A DNA stretch of 64,000 bases from Mycobacterium sp. Aquia_216 (lineage in GTDB: Bacteria > Actinomycetota > Actinomycetes > Mycobacteriales > Mycobacteriaceae): positions 3,224,001 to 3,288,000 of the forward strand of contig NZ_CP113529.1 of the NCBI RefSeq assembly GCF_026723865.1, in the 5' to 3' direction. The translations under genes and the position numbers were made by a program. Of the stretch, positions 1 through 8,615 are shown piece after piece. How positions within the stretch are numbered: position 1 is the first letter of the stretch; each line of letters begins with the position of its first letter. The notes beneath the pieces were generated by a model that made no database searches, had not been told where the DNA came from, and was given only the letters and a program-made list of their open reading frames with translations.

Positions 1-843
1 CAACGCCAGGATCTGGTTGGCCCGGATGCTCTCGACATCGTCCGGGATCGCCACCCAGCCGCCCATGGTCATGATCTGAAACGTCGCCCACTGGGCCGCT
101 CCGTGCATGAGCGGCGGGATGAGGAGCACGGAGGCGAAGCCGCCCGCATTCGCGGCACGCTCGGCGAGCTCGTCGTAGGAGGCCAACGCCTCCTCGGCCC
201 CGAAAGGCCTTCCGCCCATTGACGAGACGAAGATGTCGTTCTGACGCCACAGGACGCCCTTCGGCATCCCCGTGGTGCCGCCGGTGTAGAGCATGTACAG
301 GTCGTCCCCACTGGGAGCGGGCATTCCGGCGGGCGGGGGCGGTGTCTCGACGATCGATTCGTAATCCACCGCACCGGGTAGCAGCGGCTGGCCGGAATCG
401 TCTGCCACCTGGATCAGGAATTCCAGTTGGGGGAGTTGATCACGAATTGACGCGACTCGAGGTGCGAACTCGGCGCTGTACACCAGGGCGCGGGCTCGCG
501 CGTTGGTGAGCAAATAGACGAGCTCGGCATCGACGTAGCGATAGTTGACGTTGAATGGTGCGATTCGCGACCGATAGGCCCCGATCATCGCCTCCAGATA
601 CTGGTTGCCGTTGCGCAGGTACAACCCGATGTGATCCTGGCCGGATTCGTGGCCCTGCAGTTGATCCCGTTCGGTGTGACATCCCAGTCCCAGCGAGGTC
701 AGGTAGTGGGCGACGCCGTCTACGCGTGCGTCCGTGTCGGCGTAGGTCCATTCCCGGCCCCGCCACAACAACACCCGTTGCTTCGGAAGTGCCTGTGCCA
801 GCGTCGAAAACACCCTCGACAGGTTGAATCCGCTATCACCCAT
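1..843 (-). CDS. Acyl-CoA synthetase (FadD/AMP-binding family), 3' end outside window
   Basis: The first 281 codons of an adenylate-forming enzyme are present, starting at an ATG at 843 and running off the left edge. The AMP-binding signature YTGGTTGMPKG lies at residues 186-196, and the preceding segment is typical of fatty-acyl or aryl-CoA ligases (RNGNQYLEAM, VNYRYVDAEL). The family activates a carboxylic acid to acyl-AMP and then acyl-CoA in the cytoplasm. The upstream gene on the same strand is a TetR regulator 72 bp away, so the pair may be co-transcribed or locally regulated. The substrate cannot be told from this part. The family call is firm; the C-terminal domain with its catalytic lysine is not in the window. 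Confidence 0.9.
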   Translation of the reverse strand, partial: MGDSGFNLSRVFSTLAQALPKQRVLLWRGREWTYADTDARVDGVAHYLTSLGLGCHTERDQLQGHESGQDHIGLYLRNGNQYLEAMIGAYRSRIAPFNVNYRYVDAELVYLLTNARARALVYSAEFAPRVASIRDQLPQLEFLIQVADDSGQPLLPGAVDYESIVETPPPPAGMPAPSGDDLYMLYTGGTTGMPKGVLWRQNDIFVSSMGGRPFGAEEALASYDELAERAANAGGFASVLLIPPLMHGAAQWATFQIMTMGGWVAIPDDVESIRANQILAL

Positions 844-915
844 GACTCTCCTTGAAAGTTCTCCGGTCTTCGCCGGTGGGGTTGAATGATCCAATTCACT
901 TGTGCGGTCGGCTAA

Positions 916-1509
916 TCAGGCCCCCGAGGCGCCCAAGATGAGGTTGACCGCTTCTTCGAGTTGCCCGGCGATCTCGTCGTAGGTGACGAATCGCGCCGTC
1001 ATCAGGGCGCCGGCGAACGTCATCTGCAGGGTGGATTTCACGGCGCGCGGCCAGCCCGGGCCCAGCGCGGCTGCGATCCGCTTGGACACTTCGTCGCCGA
1101 TCTGTTCACGCAACGGCTGAACCGCCGGATCGTCGGCCATCAACGCCGCGCCGCAAGCTGCGCTCAATTCGGGCTCGTCGGCCACGGCCACCGCCATGTC
1201 CCGCAGCGTCGCGCTCACCCGGGTCTTGGTGGTCTCGTTGACGTCCGTGTGCAGCGGCAGTGCACGCAGAAAACGCAGATAGACAGCGGCGACCAAGGCG
1301 CTCTTCGAGGGAAAGTACGTGTAGGCGCTGGCCGGCGACACGCCGGCGCGGGCGGCCACGGCACGCATCGTCAGGTTGGCGTAGGACGTTTCGCGCAGCT
1401 CTTCCAGCCCGGCCTCGAGGACCTTGCGGATCGTTTGGCCTGGCCGGCGATCCGAGCGGCGCGCGCCTCCGGCGCCGTCCACGGCGTGAGAAGCCACTTC
1501 TCTAGACAC
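916..1509 (-). CDS. TetR family transcriptional regulator
   Basis: A 197-residue protein with an N-terminal TetR DNA-binding domain. The helix-turn-helix lies near residues 48-67 (MRAVAARAGVSPASAYTYF), followed by the usual PSKSALVAAVY segment. The C-terminal half is helical and variable, as expected for a ligand and dimerisation domain. The start used is a GTG at 1509. An Arg-rich tail of about 25 residues precedes the domain, so a later start is possible. It lies directly upstream of the acyl-CoA synthetase on the same strand, and its likely target is that gene or its own promoter. The ligand is unknown; an acyl-CoA is a guess from context. Confidence 0.9.
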   Translation of the reverse strand: MSREVASHAVDGAGGARRSDRRPGQTIRKVLEAGLEELRETSYANLTMRAVAARAGVSPASAYTYFPSKSALVAAVYLRFLRALPLHTDVNETTKTRVSATLRDMAVAVADEPELSAACGAALMADDPAVQPLREQIGDEVSKRIAAALGPGWPRAVKSTLQMTFAGALMTARFVTYDEIAGQLEEAVNLILGASGA

Positions 1510-1684
1510 CCGTCCAGTGTAGGAAACTGGATGCGTGCGGCCAACAACACCGCCCCATCGCCGCTAAACGGGACGGTGAAGCGCCAACGCCATCTCACTC
1601 GGCTGGCCGAGGACGGGCTGCCTGCACTAAATACAGACAGTTGTCCAGAATTTGCGGCCATTCGTGGCTTGGGTGAGTCGTAAG

Positions 1685-2239
1685 GTGACGGCTGTGACCA
1701 GGGAGGACCAGCGCCGTTGGGACGAGCGGTACACGAGTAAGAAACCGGTCGCCGCGGATGCGGTCGGACTCCCCGGCGTCTTCGCCGACTATGCGGACGC
1801 TTTCCCGACTACGGGGAGGGCTCTCGATATCGCGTGTGGCCAGGGATTCGTGACCGTCTGGCTGGCGCAGCGAGGGTTGGAGGCCGTGGGATTGGACGTC
1901 TCCGCAGTGGCCGTCGGCCAAGCCCGGGAGCTGGCGCGGCACAGCGGCGTCGCCGACCGCTGCCGTTTTGACGTCCTGGATCTCGACGACGGCTTGCCGG
2001 ACGGGCCCCCCGTCGACGTCATCGTCTGCCATAGGTTTCGCGACCGACGGCTCGACCGCGTCTTCATCGAACGCTTGACACCGGGCGGGCTGCTGGCGAC
2101 AGCGGCGCTCAGCGAGGTCGGCGCCGAACCAGGTCCGTTTCGCGCGGCGCCCGGCGAGCTCGCGGTGGCCTTCGCCGAGCTGGACGTCATTGCCGCCGGT
2201 GAGGGCCAGGGGCAAGCGTGGCTGCTGGCGCGGGCTTGA
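1685..2239 (+). CDS. Class I SAM-dependent methyltransferase
   Basis: A protein of about 184 residues with a Rossmann methyltransferase fold. Motif I is DIACGQG at residues 48-54, followed by the acidic strand end VGLDVS and later DVLDLDDGLP, the pattern of the Methyltransf_25 group. The N-terminus (WDERY) is common in small bacterial methyltransferases related to the thiopurine/tellurite-resistance type. Two GTG codons nine bases apart (1685 and 1694) are possible starts; upstream codons lack family similarity. It converges with the RNA helicase gene with a gap of 11 bp. The substrate is unknown. Confidence 0.85.
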   Translation: MTAVTREDQRRWDERYTSKKPVAADAVGLPGVFADYADAFPTTGRALDIACGQGFVTVWLAQRGLEAVGLDVSAVAVGQARELARHSGVADRCRFDVLDLDDGLPDGPPVDVIVCHRFRDRRLDRVFIERLTPGGLLATAALSEVGAEPGPFRAAPGELAVAFAELDVIAAGEGQGQAWLLARA

Positions 2240-2250
2240 GCCCTGCGAAA

Positions 2251-3645
2251 CTACCCTTGCGCGCGGCTCGAGCGACGACGCTGCTGCTCAGCTCGCCGCG
2301 TCGGGGTGGCGCTGCGATGTTTAGGGGCGTTGCTGCGGTGCGCGATGGCCGCTTCGGTCGGGGCGGGATTGCTCTTGGGTGACCGGCTGCCGTTCGGACG
2401 ACGCCGTTGCCCGCCGGTGTTCGGTCGATGCTGCCGAGGCGAGTGCGAGGGAACATTGACCGGTGCCGGAGTCTGGTAGGGCGCGAGTTCACCGACGAGG
2501 GCTTGCACCGCCTCCGACGTCGCGGTGACCTGCTGAGGAGCAACCTTGATGCCGGCTTTGCGCATCAATGCCTGGGTGTCTTGTCGCTGCTCGGGCAGGA
2601 CGACGGTGACGACGTCACCGGCGCTGCCGGCCCGTGCCGTGCGCCCGGAGCGGTGCAGATAGGACTTGTGCTCGGCGGGCGGGTCGATGTGTACGACAAG
2701 TTCGACCTCGTCGACATGCACACCGCGCGCGGCGATATCGGTTGCCACCAGCACCCGAGCACCACCCGAGGCGAACATCGCCAGGTTGCGCTCGCGGGCA
2801 GGCTGAGACAGGTTGCCGTGCAGGTCGACTGACGGAACTCCGGATTCGGTGAGCTGTTTGGCGAGTTTGCGCGCTTGATGTTTGGTGCGCATGAACAGAA
2901 TTCGGCGACCGGTGCCGGAAGCGAGCCGGTGCACAACTTCCTTCTTGGCCTCCGCATTGGCGACGTGGAACACGTGGTGGGTCATCTCGGACACCGGCGA
3001 GTCGACGCTGTCGACGGAGTGCAGCACCTCGTCGCGGAGGAATCGGTTGACGAGTTTGTCGACGCCGTTGTCCAGGGTCGCCGAAAACAGCAGCCGCTGG
3101 CCACCATTCGGCGTCGCGGCCAGGATCCGGGTGACGCCGGGCAGAAAGCCGAGATCGGCCATGTGATCGGCTTCGTCGATGACCGTGATCTCGATCGCCT
3201 CGAGACTGATCAAACGTTGTTTCATCAGGTCCTCGAGCCGGCCCGGGCAGGCCACCACGATGTCGACGCCCGATTTGAGGGCCACCACCTGACGGTGTTG
3301 CGACACACCACCGAAGATCGTGGTGACGCGCAGGCCGCAGGCGGCTGCCAACGGCTCGAGCGTCGCGGTGATCTGGCTCGCCAGCTCACGGGTAGGTGCG
3401 AGCACCAAACCCGATGGCCGCGACCGGCGGCGGTTTCCCTCGGAGAGTCGGCTGACCAGAGGAATCGAGAAGGCAAGCGTCTTTCCGCTGCCCGTCTTCC
3501 CGCGGCCGAGGACGTCGCGGCCGGCCAGCGTATCGGGCAGGGTTGCGACCTGGATTGGAAATGGATGTGTGATGCCGCTCCCCGCGAGCGCGTTGACGAT
3601 TTGTCCGCGCACGCCGAGATCGGCAAAGGTTTTGTCGGTAGTCAC
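2251..3645 (-). CDS. rhlE: DEAD-box ATP-dependent RNA helicase, RhlE-like
   Basis: A 464-residue helicase with all main DEAD-box motifs in order: Walker A GKTGSGKT (49-56), PTREL (84-88), DEAD (157-160), SAT (188-190), then VATDIAARG and HRSGRTARAG in the second RecA domain. About 70 basic, low-complexity residues follow, typical of RNA-binding tails in mycobacterial RhlE. It should unwind RNA duplexes in ribosome assembly or mRNA turnover. The GTG at 3645 is preferred over the in-frame ATG at 3666, because an AAGG-type ribosome site lies about 10 bases before the GTG and none before the ATG. It corresponds to the single RhlE-type helicase of M. tuberculosis by family, not by position. Confidence 0.9.
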   Translation of the reverse strand: MTTDKTFADLGVRGQIVNALAGSGITHPFPIQVATLPDTLAGRDVLGRGKTGSGKTLAFSIPLVSRLSEGNRRRSRPSGLVLAPTRELASQITATLEPLAAACGLRVTTIFGGVSQHRQVVALKSGVDIVVACPGRLEDLMKQRLISLEAIEITVIDEADHMADLGFLPGVTRILAATPNGGQRLLFSATLDNGVDKLVNRFLRDEVLHSVDSVDSPVSEMTHHVFHVANAEAKKEVVHRLASGTGRRILFMRTKHQARKLAKQLTESGVPSVDLHGNLSQPARERNLAMFASGGARVLVATDIAARGVHVDEVELVVHIDPPAEHKSYLHRSGRTARAGSAGDVVTVVLPEQRQDTQALMRKAGIKVAPQQVTATSEAVQALVGELAPYQTPAPVNVPSHSPRQHRPNTGGQRRRPNGSRSPKSNPAPTEAAIAHRSNAPKHRSATPTRRAEQQRRRSSRAQG

Positions 3646-3942
3646 TTTTCGGTGCCTTTCAGGCATCGGTCATGCCGGACCGTCGGTTGTCGCGCGCGGT
3701 TCTCAGCACAAGTTGGCGAGATTGCCGGAGGGCAAAATCGATCGCCGCGAGACAAGCTAGTGCGGATGCACGGATCATCTGAACATGGTGGGTTAGCCCG
3801 AATTTCGGGTATCACCAGTGGGATGAAGAAGCGTTCCACGACGTCGTTGACATCTAGCTGTGAGGCCAACGTTGGTGCAAGCATAGCGTACCCAGTGGAC
3901 AACGACGAAAAAGCGCCATGTGACGTCCGTCGCTGAGTTTGA

Positions 3943-4314
3943 TCAGGATTCCAGCCTGGCGCGCACGGCTGCCATGCGCTCTTCGAGTTCGGCCTCGTCG
4001 ATGACACCACGCGCGACGAGCGAATGCGCCAGCGCAACCAACCGGTTTTCCGGGTAGGGCAGGTCGGAATACACCGTCGCCGACAGTGCGTCCTCTTCGG
4101 TGCGCCGGTCTGCGAAGCCGAGAACCTCCGGGCCGCAAGCACTTTGATCGAGAGCGTCGCACATCCCGTCCAGGCTCGTCTGCCACGGTGGAACCGGGTT
4201 GTCGACCCCGTATTTGGCCGCCATACGGCTCCAGACCTGTTTTCTCTCAACGATTTTCGTCAACGGCGCAATCGAGGGGACGTGGGCCGAGTCCAGGCCT
4301 TCGGAAGTGCTCAC
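3943..4314 (-). CDS. Nitrile hydratase/thiocyanate hydrolase-like third subunit (beta N-terminal-like)
   Basis: A 123-residue protein, third gene of the nitrile hydratase-like set. Its C-terminal half (YPENRLVALAHSLVARG, then ELEERMAAVRARLE) resembles the N-terminal helical part of nitrile hydratase beta chains and thiocyanate hydrolase small subunits. A GTG start at 4314 has a strong GGAGGG ribosome site 7-8 bases upstream and lies 16 bases after the alpha-chain stop, so it is translated with that operon. It could be a third structural subunit, as in thiocyanate hydrolase or toyocamycin nitrile hydratase, or a maturation factor in the position of NhhG/P14K. Sequence alone cannot decide. No cysteine cluster or metal site is visible. 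Confidence 0.7.
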   Translation of the reverse strand: MSTSEGLDSAHVPSIAPLTKIVERKQVWSRMAAKYGVDNPVPPWQTSLDGMCDALDQSACGPEVLGFADRRTEEDALSATVYSDLPYPENRLVALAHSLVARGVIDEAELEERMAAVRARLES

Positions 4315-4330
4315 CTGTTCACCCTCCGAA

Positions 4331-5035
4331 TCAGTCGCCGACCGGATGGATGGCAGGTCGGGTTTCGGTGATCGCATTCGTCGTCACGCCGGCCTTCGGC
4401 AGTGCCACACCGATCAGGCAATCGCGGGTGATGATGTCGGCCAGCTGGTCCTCGGTCCAGCCATCGGTTCCCTCGGGACGAACGGGCATCACCATGAACC
4501 GGTGCTTCTGATTGGAATCCTCGACCCGAATCTCGACGTCTTCCGACAGGAATAGTCCGAACTCCGCGAGCACCTGACGCGGCCAGCGCACGATGCGGCG
4601 ACGGAAGTTCGGCGTCCGGTACCACTCCGGGGAATTACCCAAGATCGGGCGGGGATAGCAGGAGCATAACGTGCACACGATGACGTGGTGCAGGTTCGGC
4701 GTATCGACCAGAACGTGAAAGGCGGTGAAATCGCTCGGCGTGCCAAAACCCGTGGGGTGCAGCCAATCGACCCCGACTTCCTTACTGGCGGTAAGCGGAT
4801 CCGAAACGACCAGCTCCTTGAATGCTGGGTCGAGCCAGGCCCGCGCCACCAGGTGGGCCGCTGGCGTCGGCCCGATCTGCTCGGCGTATTCGGTCATACG
4901 GCGGTGTTCTTCCGCGGTGAAAATCCCCTTCTCGATGCACAATTCGCGAAGGGCGATCTCGAGGACTTCGAAGTCGGTGATCTCATCCACCATCGGCGCG
5001 GCGGTGCGATCGTGATCGTGATCGTGAGCGGTCAT
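4331..5035 (-). CDS. Cobalt-type nitrile hydratase alpha / thiocyanate hydrolase gamma-like subunit
   Basis: A 234-residue metal-binding chain. The claw-setting motif C-T-L-C-S-C is at residues 121-126. The threonine after the first cysteine is the mark of cobalt-type enzymes (iron types have serine). Downstream regions also match the family: EWYRTPNFRRRIV, PRQVLAEFGL, and the C-terminal MPVRPEGTDGW. In this family the last two cysteines become oxidised and bind Co(III), which hydrates a nitrile to an amide or hydrolyses thiocyanate. The N-terminus is His/Asp-rich (HDHDHD), possibly helping metal loading. The ATG overlaps the beta-chain stop by four bases (ATGA), indicating translational coupling. 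The natural substrate is unknown. Confidence 0.9.
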   Translation of the reverse strand: MTAHDHDHDRTAAPMVDEITDFEVLEIALRELCIEKGIFTAEEHRRMTEYAEQIGPTPAAHLVARAWLDPAFKELVVSDPLTASKEVGVDWLHPTGFGTPSDFTAFHVLVDTPNLHHVIVCTLCSCYPRPILGNSPEWYRTPNFRRRIVRWPRQVLAEFGLFLSEDVEIRVEDSNQKHRFMVMPVRPEGTDGWTEDQLADIITRDCLIGVALPKAGVTTNAITETRPAIHPVGD

Positions 5036-5883
5036 GCTGAGGTCCTCTCGGCCGCTTCGAGCCACCGCTCGGGGATCTCGGTTTGCAGCGTGTCGTTGGT
5101 GGGACCGGTGTAGCCGTGCCAGAGCTCGGACAGATTGAACCGAACGATGTAGAACCACTCCGGTTTTTGATCGGGGCCGGCCCAGGACTCGTCCTCGGCC
5201 GCGGGGCTTTCGTACGTGACGACGGCGATCTCACCTTTCGCGTCCCGCACGTATTCCTGGGTGCGGGTGTAAAGCAGGATGGGCAGGTCCTTCACCACGA
5301 CTTCGTCGCCGACCCGGAATTTCGGTTCGCCGGCCTGCCCGGCGAAAATTTGCGGGTCGCCTATACCGACGGCGTGGATGTGGTGTTCGTTGCGCTTGAC
5401 CGCGGCGGGGTCACCTTCGAATCGGGGCTTGGCTTCCAACGGCTTACCCTGCAGCCCGCCTTCATACCGAGCCTTCACCTCAACCATGCGCTCGGCGAGC
5501 TCGCTCAGCCCGATGTGGTGCTTCTCGACGAGGACACGCACGACCGCGAGCAACCACCGCACGTAATAGGGCAGACCCAGATAGATGGCGCGGCCCAGAT
5601 CGACATTGCCCATTCGGCGTCGTTCTTCGGACAGCCAGATCCCGCGCCAACCGAGCACCTCACACATGATGTAGGTGTTCTCTTCCCAGATCTCGTATTG
5701 TTTGTTCTCCCATGCGATGGGGGCGTCCGGCTCGCCTCCGACGTCATGGGGAGTCTTGGCGTAGGCGGCGAAACGCTCGTGGTCGATCAGATCCGGCGTG
5801 GGTGCGTCGGGAAGGTCCGGGTAGGCGGATTTGAGCCTGGCCACCAGGTCGAGATGGGTTACCCGGTCCAACGGAGTCGCCAT
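5032..5883 (-). CDS. Nitrile hydratase beta-like subunit
   Basis: A chain of about 283 residues with two parts. The first is an N-terminal helical region (ENKQYEIWEENTYIMCEVL; YYVRWLLAVVRVLVEKH). The second is a C-terminal SH3-like barrel typical of nitrile hydratase beta (FRVGDEVVV, YTRTQEYVRDAKGEI, RFNLSELW). It is the first gene of the set, giving the order beta-alpha-third gene, as in cobalt-type nitrile hydratase operons. The start at 5883 is chosen because GGAAG precedes it; an in-frame ATG at 5895 is an alternative. It forms the enzyme with the alpha chain. Unlike thiocyanate hydrolase, where beta is split into two proteins, the chain here is whole, yet an extra beta-N-like protein follows alpha. 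Confidence 0.85.
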   Translation of the reverse strand: MATPLDRVTHLDLVARLKSAYPDLPDAPTPDLIDHERFAAYAKTPHDVGGEPDAPIAWENKQYEIWEENTYIMCEVLGWRGIWLSEERRRMGNVDLGRAIYLGLPYYVRWLLAVVRVLVEKHHIGLSELAERMVEVKARYEGGLQGKPLEAKPRFEGDPAAVKRNEHHIHAVGIGDPQIFAGQAGEPKFRVGDEVVVKDLPILLYTRTQEYVRDAKGEIAVVTYESPAAEDESWAGPDQKPEWFYIVRFNLSELWHGYTGPTNDTLQTEIPERWLEAAERTSA

Positions 5884-6007
5884 AAGAGCTTCCATTCGTT
5901 CGTCCGGGTGTCGGCTGTGGCGCAGCCCGGCGCGCGCTGAATACAGCTCACTCCTCGCGTCGAGATCATGCAACCGCTAAATGAACATCCGGGAGGGTAA
6001 GGTCCCG

Positions 6008-6862
6008 ATGATGGAGCGGCGCGTGCTCGAGGCGATCATCTATGAACGCGAGCCGCCGATCGCTCGGATCATTTTGAATCGGGTCGAAAAGGCCAACACC
6101 AAGGACGCGGTCCTGGTGACCGAAGTCGACAATTGCCTGCACGAGGCGGACCGCGACAGCGAGATCAAGGTCGTCATCCTCAAGGCCAACGGCAAGGGTT
6201 TCTGCGGTGGCCACGTGGCTCGGTGGGAGCCGGATGAAAACCCCTATCCAGACTTCGGCAATACCTTCGAGGATCTGTACAAAGGCACCGCCGACCTCTT
6301 CCTCTGGCCGACGCTGTACTTGTGGGAGTTCCCCAAGCCGACAATCTCGCAGATCCACGGTTATTGCATGGGCGGCGGGATCTATCTCGGCTTGTTGACC
6401 GACTTCTGCGTGGCGTCCGACGACGCGTACTTCCAGATGCCGCTTGCCCAAAGCCTCGGAGAACCCGGCGGGCACACCATGATTGAGCCGTGGTTGCTGA
6501 TGAATTGGCATCGCACCATGGACTGGTTGCTGCTGGCGCCGACGCTGTCCGCCCAACAAGCCCTCGACTGGGGGCTGCTGAACAGGGTGGTCCCGCGGGA
6601 AGACCTCGAGGACACGGTCGAGGAAATGGCGCGCAAGATCGCCCAAATCCCGTTGACCACACTGATGGCGGTGAAGAACAACGTCAAGCGCGCGTGGGAG
6701 TTGATGGGGATGCGCGTACACCTTCAGGTCAGCCACATCCTGACCAACATGGTCGGCGCCGCGTCCGACGTCCAGGCGCGCCGCGTAGAGCTCATGCAGT
6801 CGGGGATGAAGCCACGCGAATTCGTCGACCGCGATGAAAAGCCAGGCGCCGCCCCAGTGTGA
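6008..6862 (+). CDS. Crotonase-fold protein (enoyl-CoA hydratase/isomerase family), atypical active site
   Basis: About 284 residues of crotonase fold. The oxyanion-hole region is GKGFCGGH and the second is HGYCMGGG. Judged by eye against rat-type enoyl-CoA hydratase, both catalytic glutamates are missing: the position after GGGC holds Tyr and the QPE position holds Leu. It is closely similar to the crotonase at 11570-12442, sharing NRVEKAN/NWPEKAN, KVVILKANGKGFC and the KRAWELMGMRVH block, so the two are paralogues in one catabolic region. The ATG at 6008 is preferred, since GGGAGGG lies about 11 bases before it; an upstream in-frame start at 5981 lacks a site. It acts on a CoA thioester, but the reaction is unknown. 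Confidence 0.85.
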   Translation: MMERRVLEAIIYEREPPIARIILNRVEKANTKDAVLVTEVDNCLHEADRDSEIKVVILKANGKGFCGGHVARWEPDENPYPDFGNTFEDLYKGTADLFLWPTLYLWEFPKPTISQIHGYCMGGGIYLGLLTDFCVASDDAYFQMPLAQSLGEPGGHTMIEPWLLMNWHRTMDWLLLAPTLSAQQALDWGLLNRVVPREDLEDTVEEMARKIAQIPLTTLMAVKNNVKRAWELMGMRVHLQVSHILTNMVGAASDVQARRVELMQSGMKPREFVDRDEKPGAAPV

Positions 6863-6909
6863 AGCTGGCCGCGCACTCGCTGTTGAACGTGAAGCGGGCC
6901 GCACACTCG
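6859..6909. repeat. Two imperfect 21-bp direct repeats
   Basis: Two 21-bp units at 6859-6879 and 6889-6909 differ at two positions and begin GTGAAGC. Start-to-start distance is 30 bp. They cover the stop codon of the crotonase gene and most of the gap to the convergent flavoprotein gene. No classical terminator is otherwise visible here. This looks like a short intergenic repeat family; the role is unknown. Confidence 0.6.
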
Positions 6910-6920
6910 GCCGGAATGCT

Positions 6921-8615
6921 TTAGTGCTGGCCGGCGATTTTGCGCCCGGCGGCATGGCGCGCGGCGACGTAGCCGAAGACCATCGAGCTGGCGATGCTCG
7001 CGCCGGCACCCGGATACTTGCGTCCCATCACCGTCGCGGTGGTATTACCCGTCGCGTAGAGGCCGTCGATCACCCGGTCCTGCTGGTCGAGCACTTGGGC
7101 GTACTCGTTGGTGATCACGCCCCCGCACGTTCCGACGTCCGCCGGGAGAACCCTCGTCGCGTAGTACGGCGCGCGCTCCAGCGGGCCGATCGCGGCGTTC
7201 GGCCGATACCCCGGATCGCCCAGGCAGTCGTTGTAGGCCGACTGGCCGCGCCCGAAGTCGGGATCCAGGCCCCTAGCGGAAAAACGGTTGAATCGCTCGA
7301 CGGTGCGCGACAGCTCGTCGGCGGGCAGACCGATCCGGCGGGCCAGGTCGGCGATCGTGGTGCCCCGTTTGACCGCACCGTTGTCGATCAACTCGGCGGG
7401 CAGGTGTTGACCGCGCTTCAGTGGATTGGCGCTGGTGACGTATCGGCGCACGTATCCTTCGTCGAAAACCATCCAGCAGGGCACCGCTTTGTTGGCGTAC
7501 ATCGCCTTGCCGACCTCTACGTAGGAGTTCGACTCGTTGCAGAACCGCCGCCCGGTCGAGTCGACGTAGATCGCGCCGGGGCGCTGCCGTCCCGAGCCGA
7601 GGGAGGCGGCGATCGCGCCTCCGTTGGCGATGAAAACCGAAGGCAGCCACCAGGCTTCGTCGAGGAGATCGGTTTGGGCACCCAACCGCATCGCCGTCTC
7701 GAGCACTTCGCCGGTGTCGCCGGCGTTGGCAATCGACCACTGAGCTTCGTTCGGCTGGTCGCCGCTGTAGCGGCGTCGCATCTCCTTGTTGTGGCCGAAG
7801 CCGCCGGCGGCCAGCAGGACGCCCCGCCGTGCCTCGATGTTCAACCCGACGCCGTCCCGATTGACCCGGGCGCCGACGACGCGGCCGTCCTCGACGATCA
7901 GGTCCACCATCGCGGTATTCGTCCACAGTGGCGGCTGATTGCCGCCGAGGTCGATCAGCGCCTTGAGCATCTGGGCGATCAGCGAGGATCCGTTGGTGAG
8001 GATCTGGGCCCGGCGTGCCCGGGCCGCCGCGGTACGCAGGAAGACCTTTGTCGCCACCGCGAATGCACGCGGCGCGCGGTTGAAGTACTGAACCGAACGC
8101 AGCTCGTTGGTGAGCACCACGTACCCGTAGTTCTTCGCCAGCGGCGGCTGCACCTTGTCATGCCAGTTACCGAGCTCGGCGGCGTCGAAGGGGATTCCCT
8201 CCACGGCCCGGCCGGACTCGTTGCCGCCCTTGTGATTCGGGTAGTAGTCGCTCCAGCCGGCACAGCGGATCAGCCGAACACCCTTGCGGATCAGGAAATT
8301 CATCATCTCGTAGCCGGCGGTGAGAAACATCTCGCGACGGGCCGGCGAGGAAGCCGCACCGATATCGCCGACAACGTCGGCCAAATAGGCCAGGCCGTCT
8401 TCGTGCGAGTCGGCGATGCCCTCGGCGCGCATCAACGGGTTGTTCGGCAGCCAGACGATACCGCCGGACAGCCCGGTCGAACCGCCGATCAGGGCTTGCT
8501 TCTCGACGATCAGGGGCTCGAGCCCGCTGTCCAGTGCGGCCAACCCCGCCACCATGCCGCCACCGCCGCTGCCCGCGATCAGCAGGTCCACCGAGCGGTC
8601 CCATGCGATGGTCAT
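6921..8615 (-). CDS. FAD-dependent dehydrogenase, 3-ketosteroid dehydrogenase (KstD)-like
   Basis: A 564-residue flavoprotein with an N-terminal dinucleotide-binding motif GSGGGG (15-20) and the nearby GGSTGLSGG stretch, characteristic of the 3-oxosteroid 1-dehydrogenase/fumarate reductase flavoprotein family. The C-terminus has the second FAD-contact segment (GNTTATVMGRKYPGAGAS). The family introduces double bonds into ring ketones or reduces enoates, using FAD. Its ATG overlaps the stop of the Rieske oxygenase gene by four bases (ATGA), so the two are translationally coupled and probably act on the same ring compound. It is last in the operon. A true steroid substrate is not shown. Confidence 0.85.
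   Translation of the reverse strand: MTIAWDRSVDLLIAGSGGGGMVAGLAALDSGLEPLIVEKQALIGGSTGLSGGIVWLPNNPLMRAEGIADSHEDGLAYLADVVGDIGAASSPARREMFLTAGYEMMNFLIRKGVRLIRCAGWSDYYPNHKGGNESGRAVEGIPFDAAELGNWHDKVQPPLAKNYGYVVLTNELRSVQYFNRAPRAFAVATKVFLRTAAARARRAQILTNGSSLIAQMLKALIDLGGNQPPLWTNTAMVDLIVEDGRVVGARVNRDGVGLNIEARRGVLLAAGGFGHNKEMRRRYSGDQPNEAQWSIANAGDTGEVLETAMRLGAQTDLLDEAWWLPSVFIANGGAIAASLGSGRQRPGAIYVDSTGRRFCNESNSYVEVGKAMYANKAVPCWMVFDEGYVRRYVTSANPLKRGQHLPAELIDNGAVKRGTTIADLARRIGLPADELSRTVERFNRFSARGLDPDFGRGQSAYNDCLGDPGYRPNAAIGPLERAPYYATRVLPADVGTCGGVITNEYAQVLDQQDRVIDGLYATGNTTATVMGRKYPGAGASIASSMVFGYVAARHAAGRKIAGQH

Noticed and set aside
3646..3942. Possible gene between the helicase and the nitrile hydratase set
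   Set aside because: Frames there are extensions of neighbours; only a small palindrome CCCGAATTTCGGG was seen, with no clear role.
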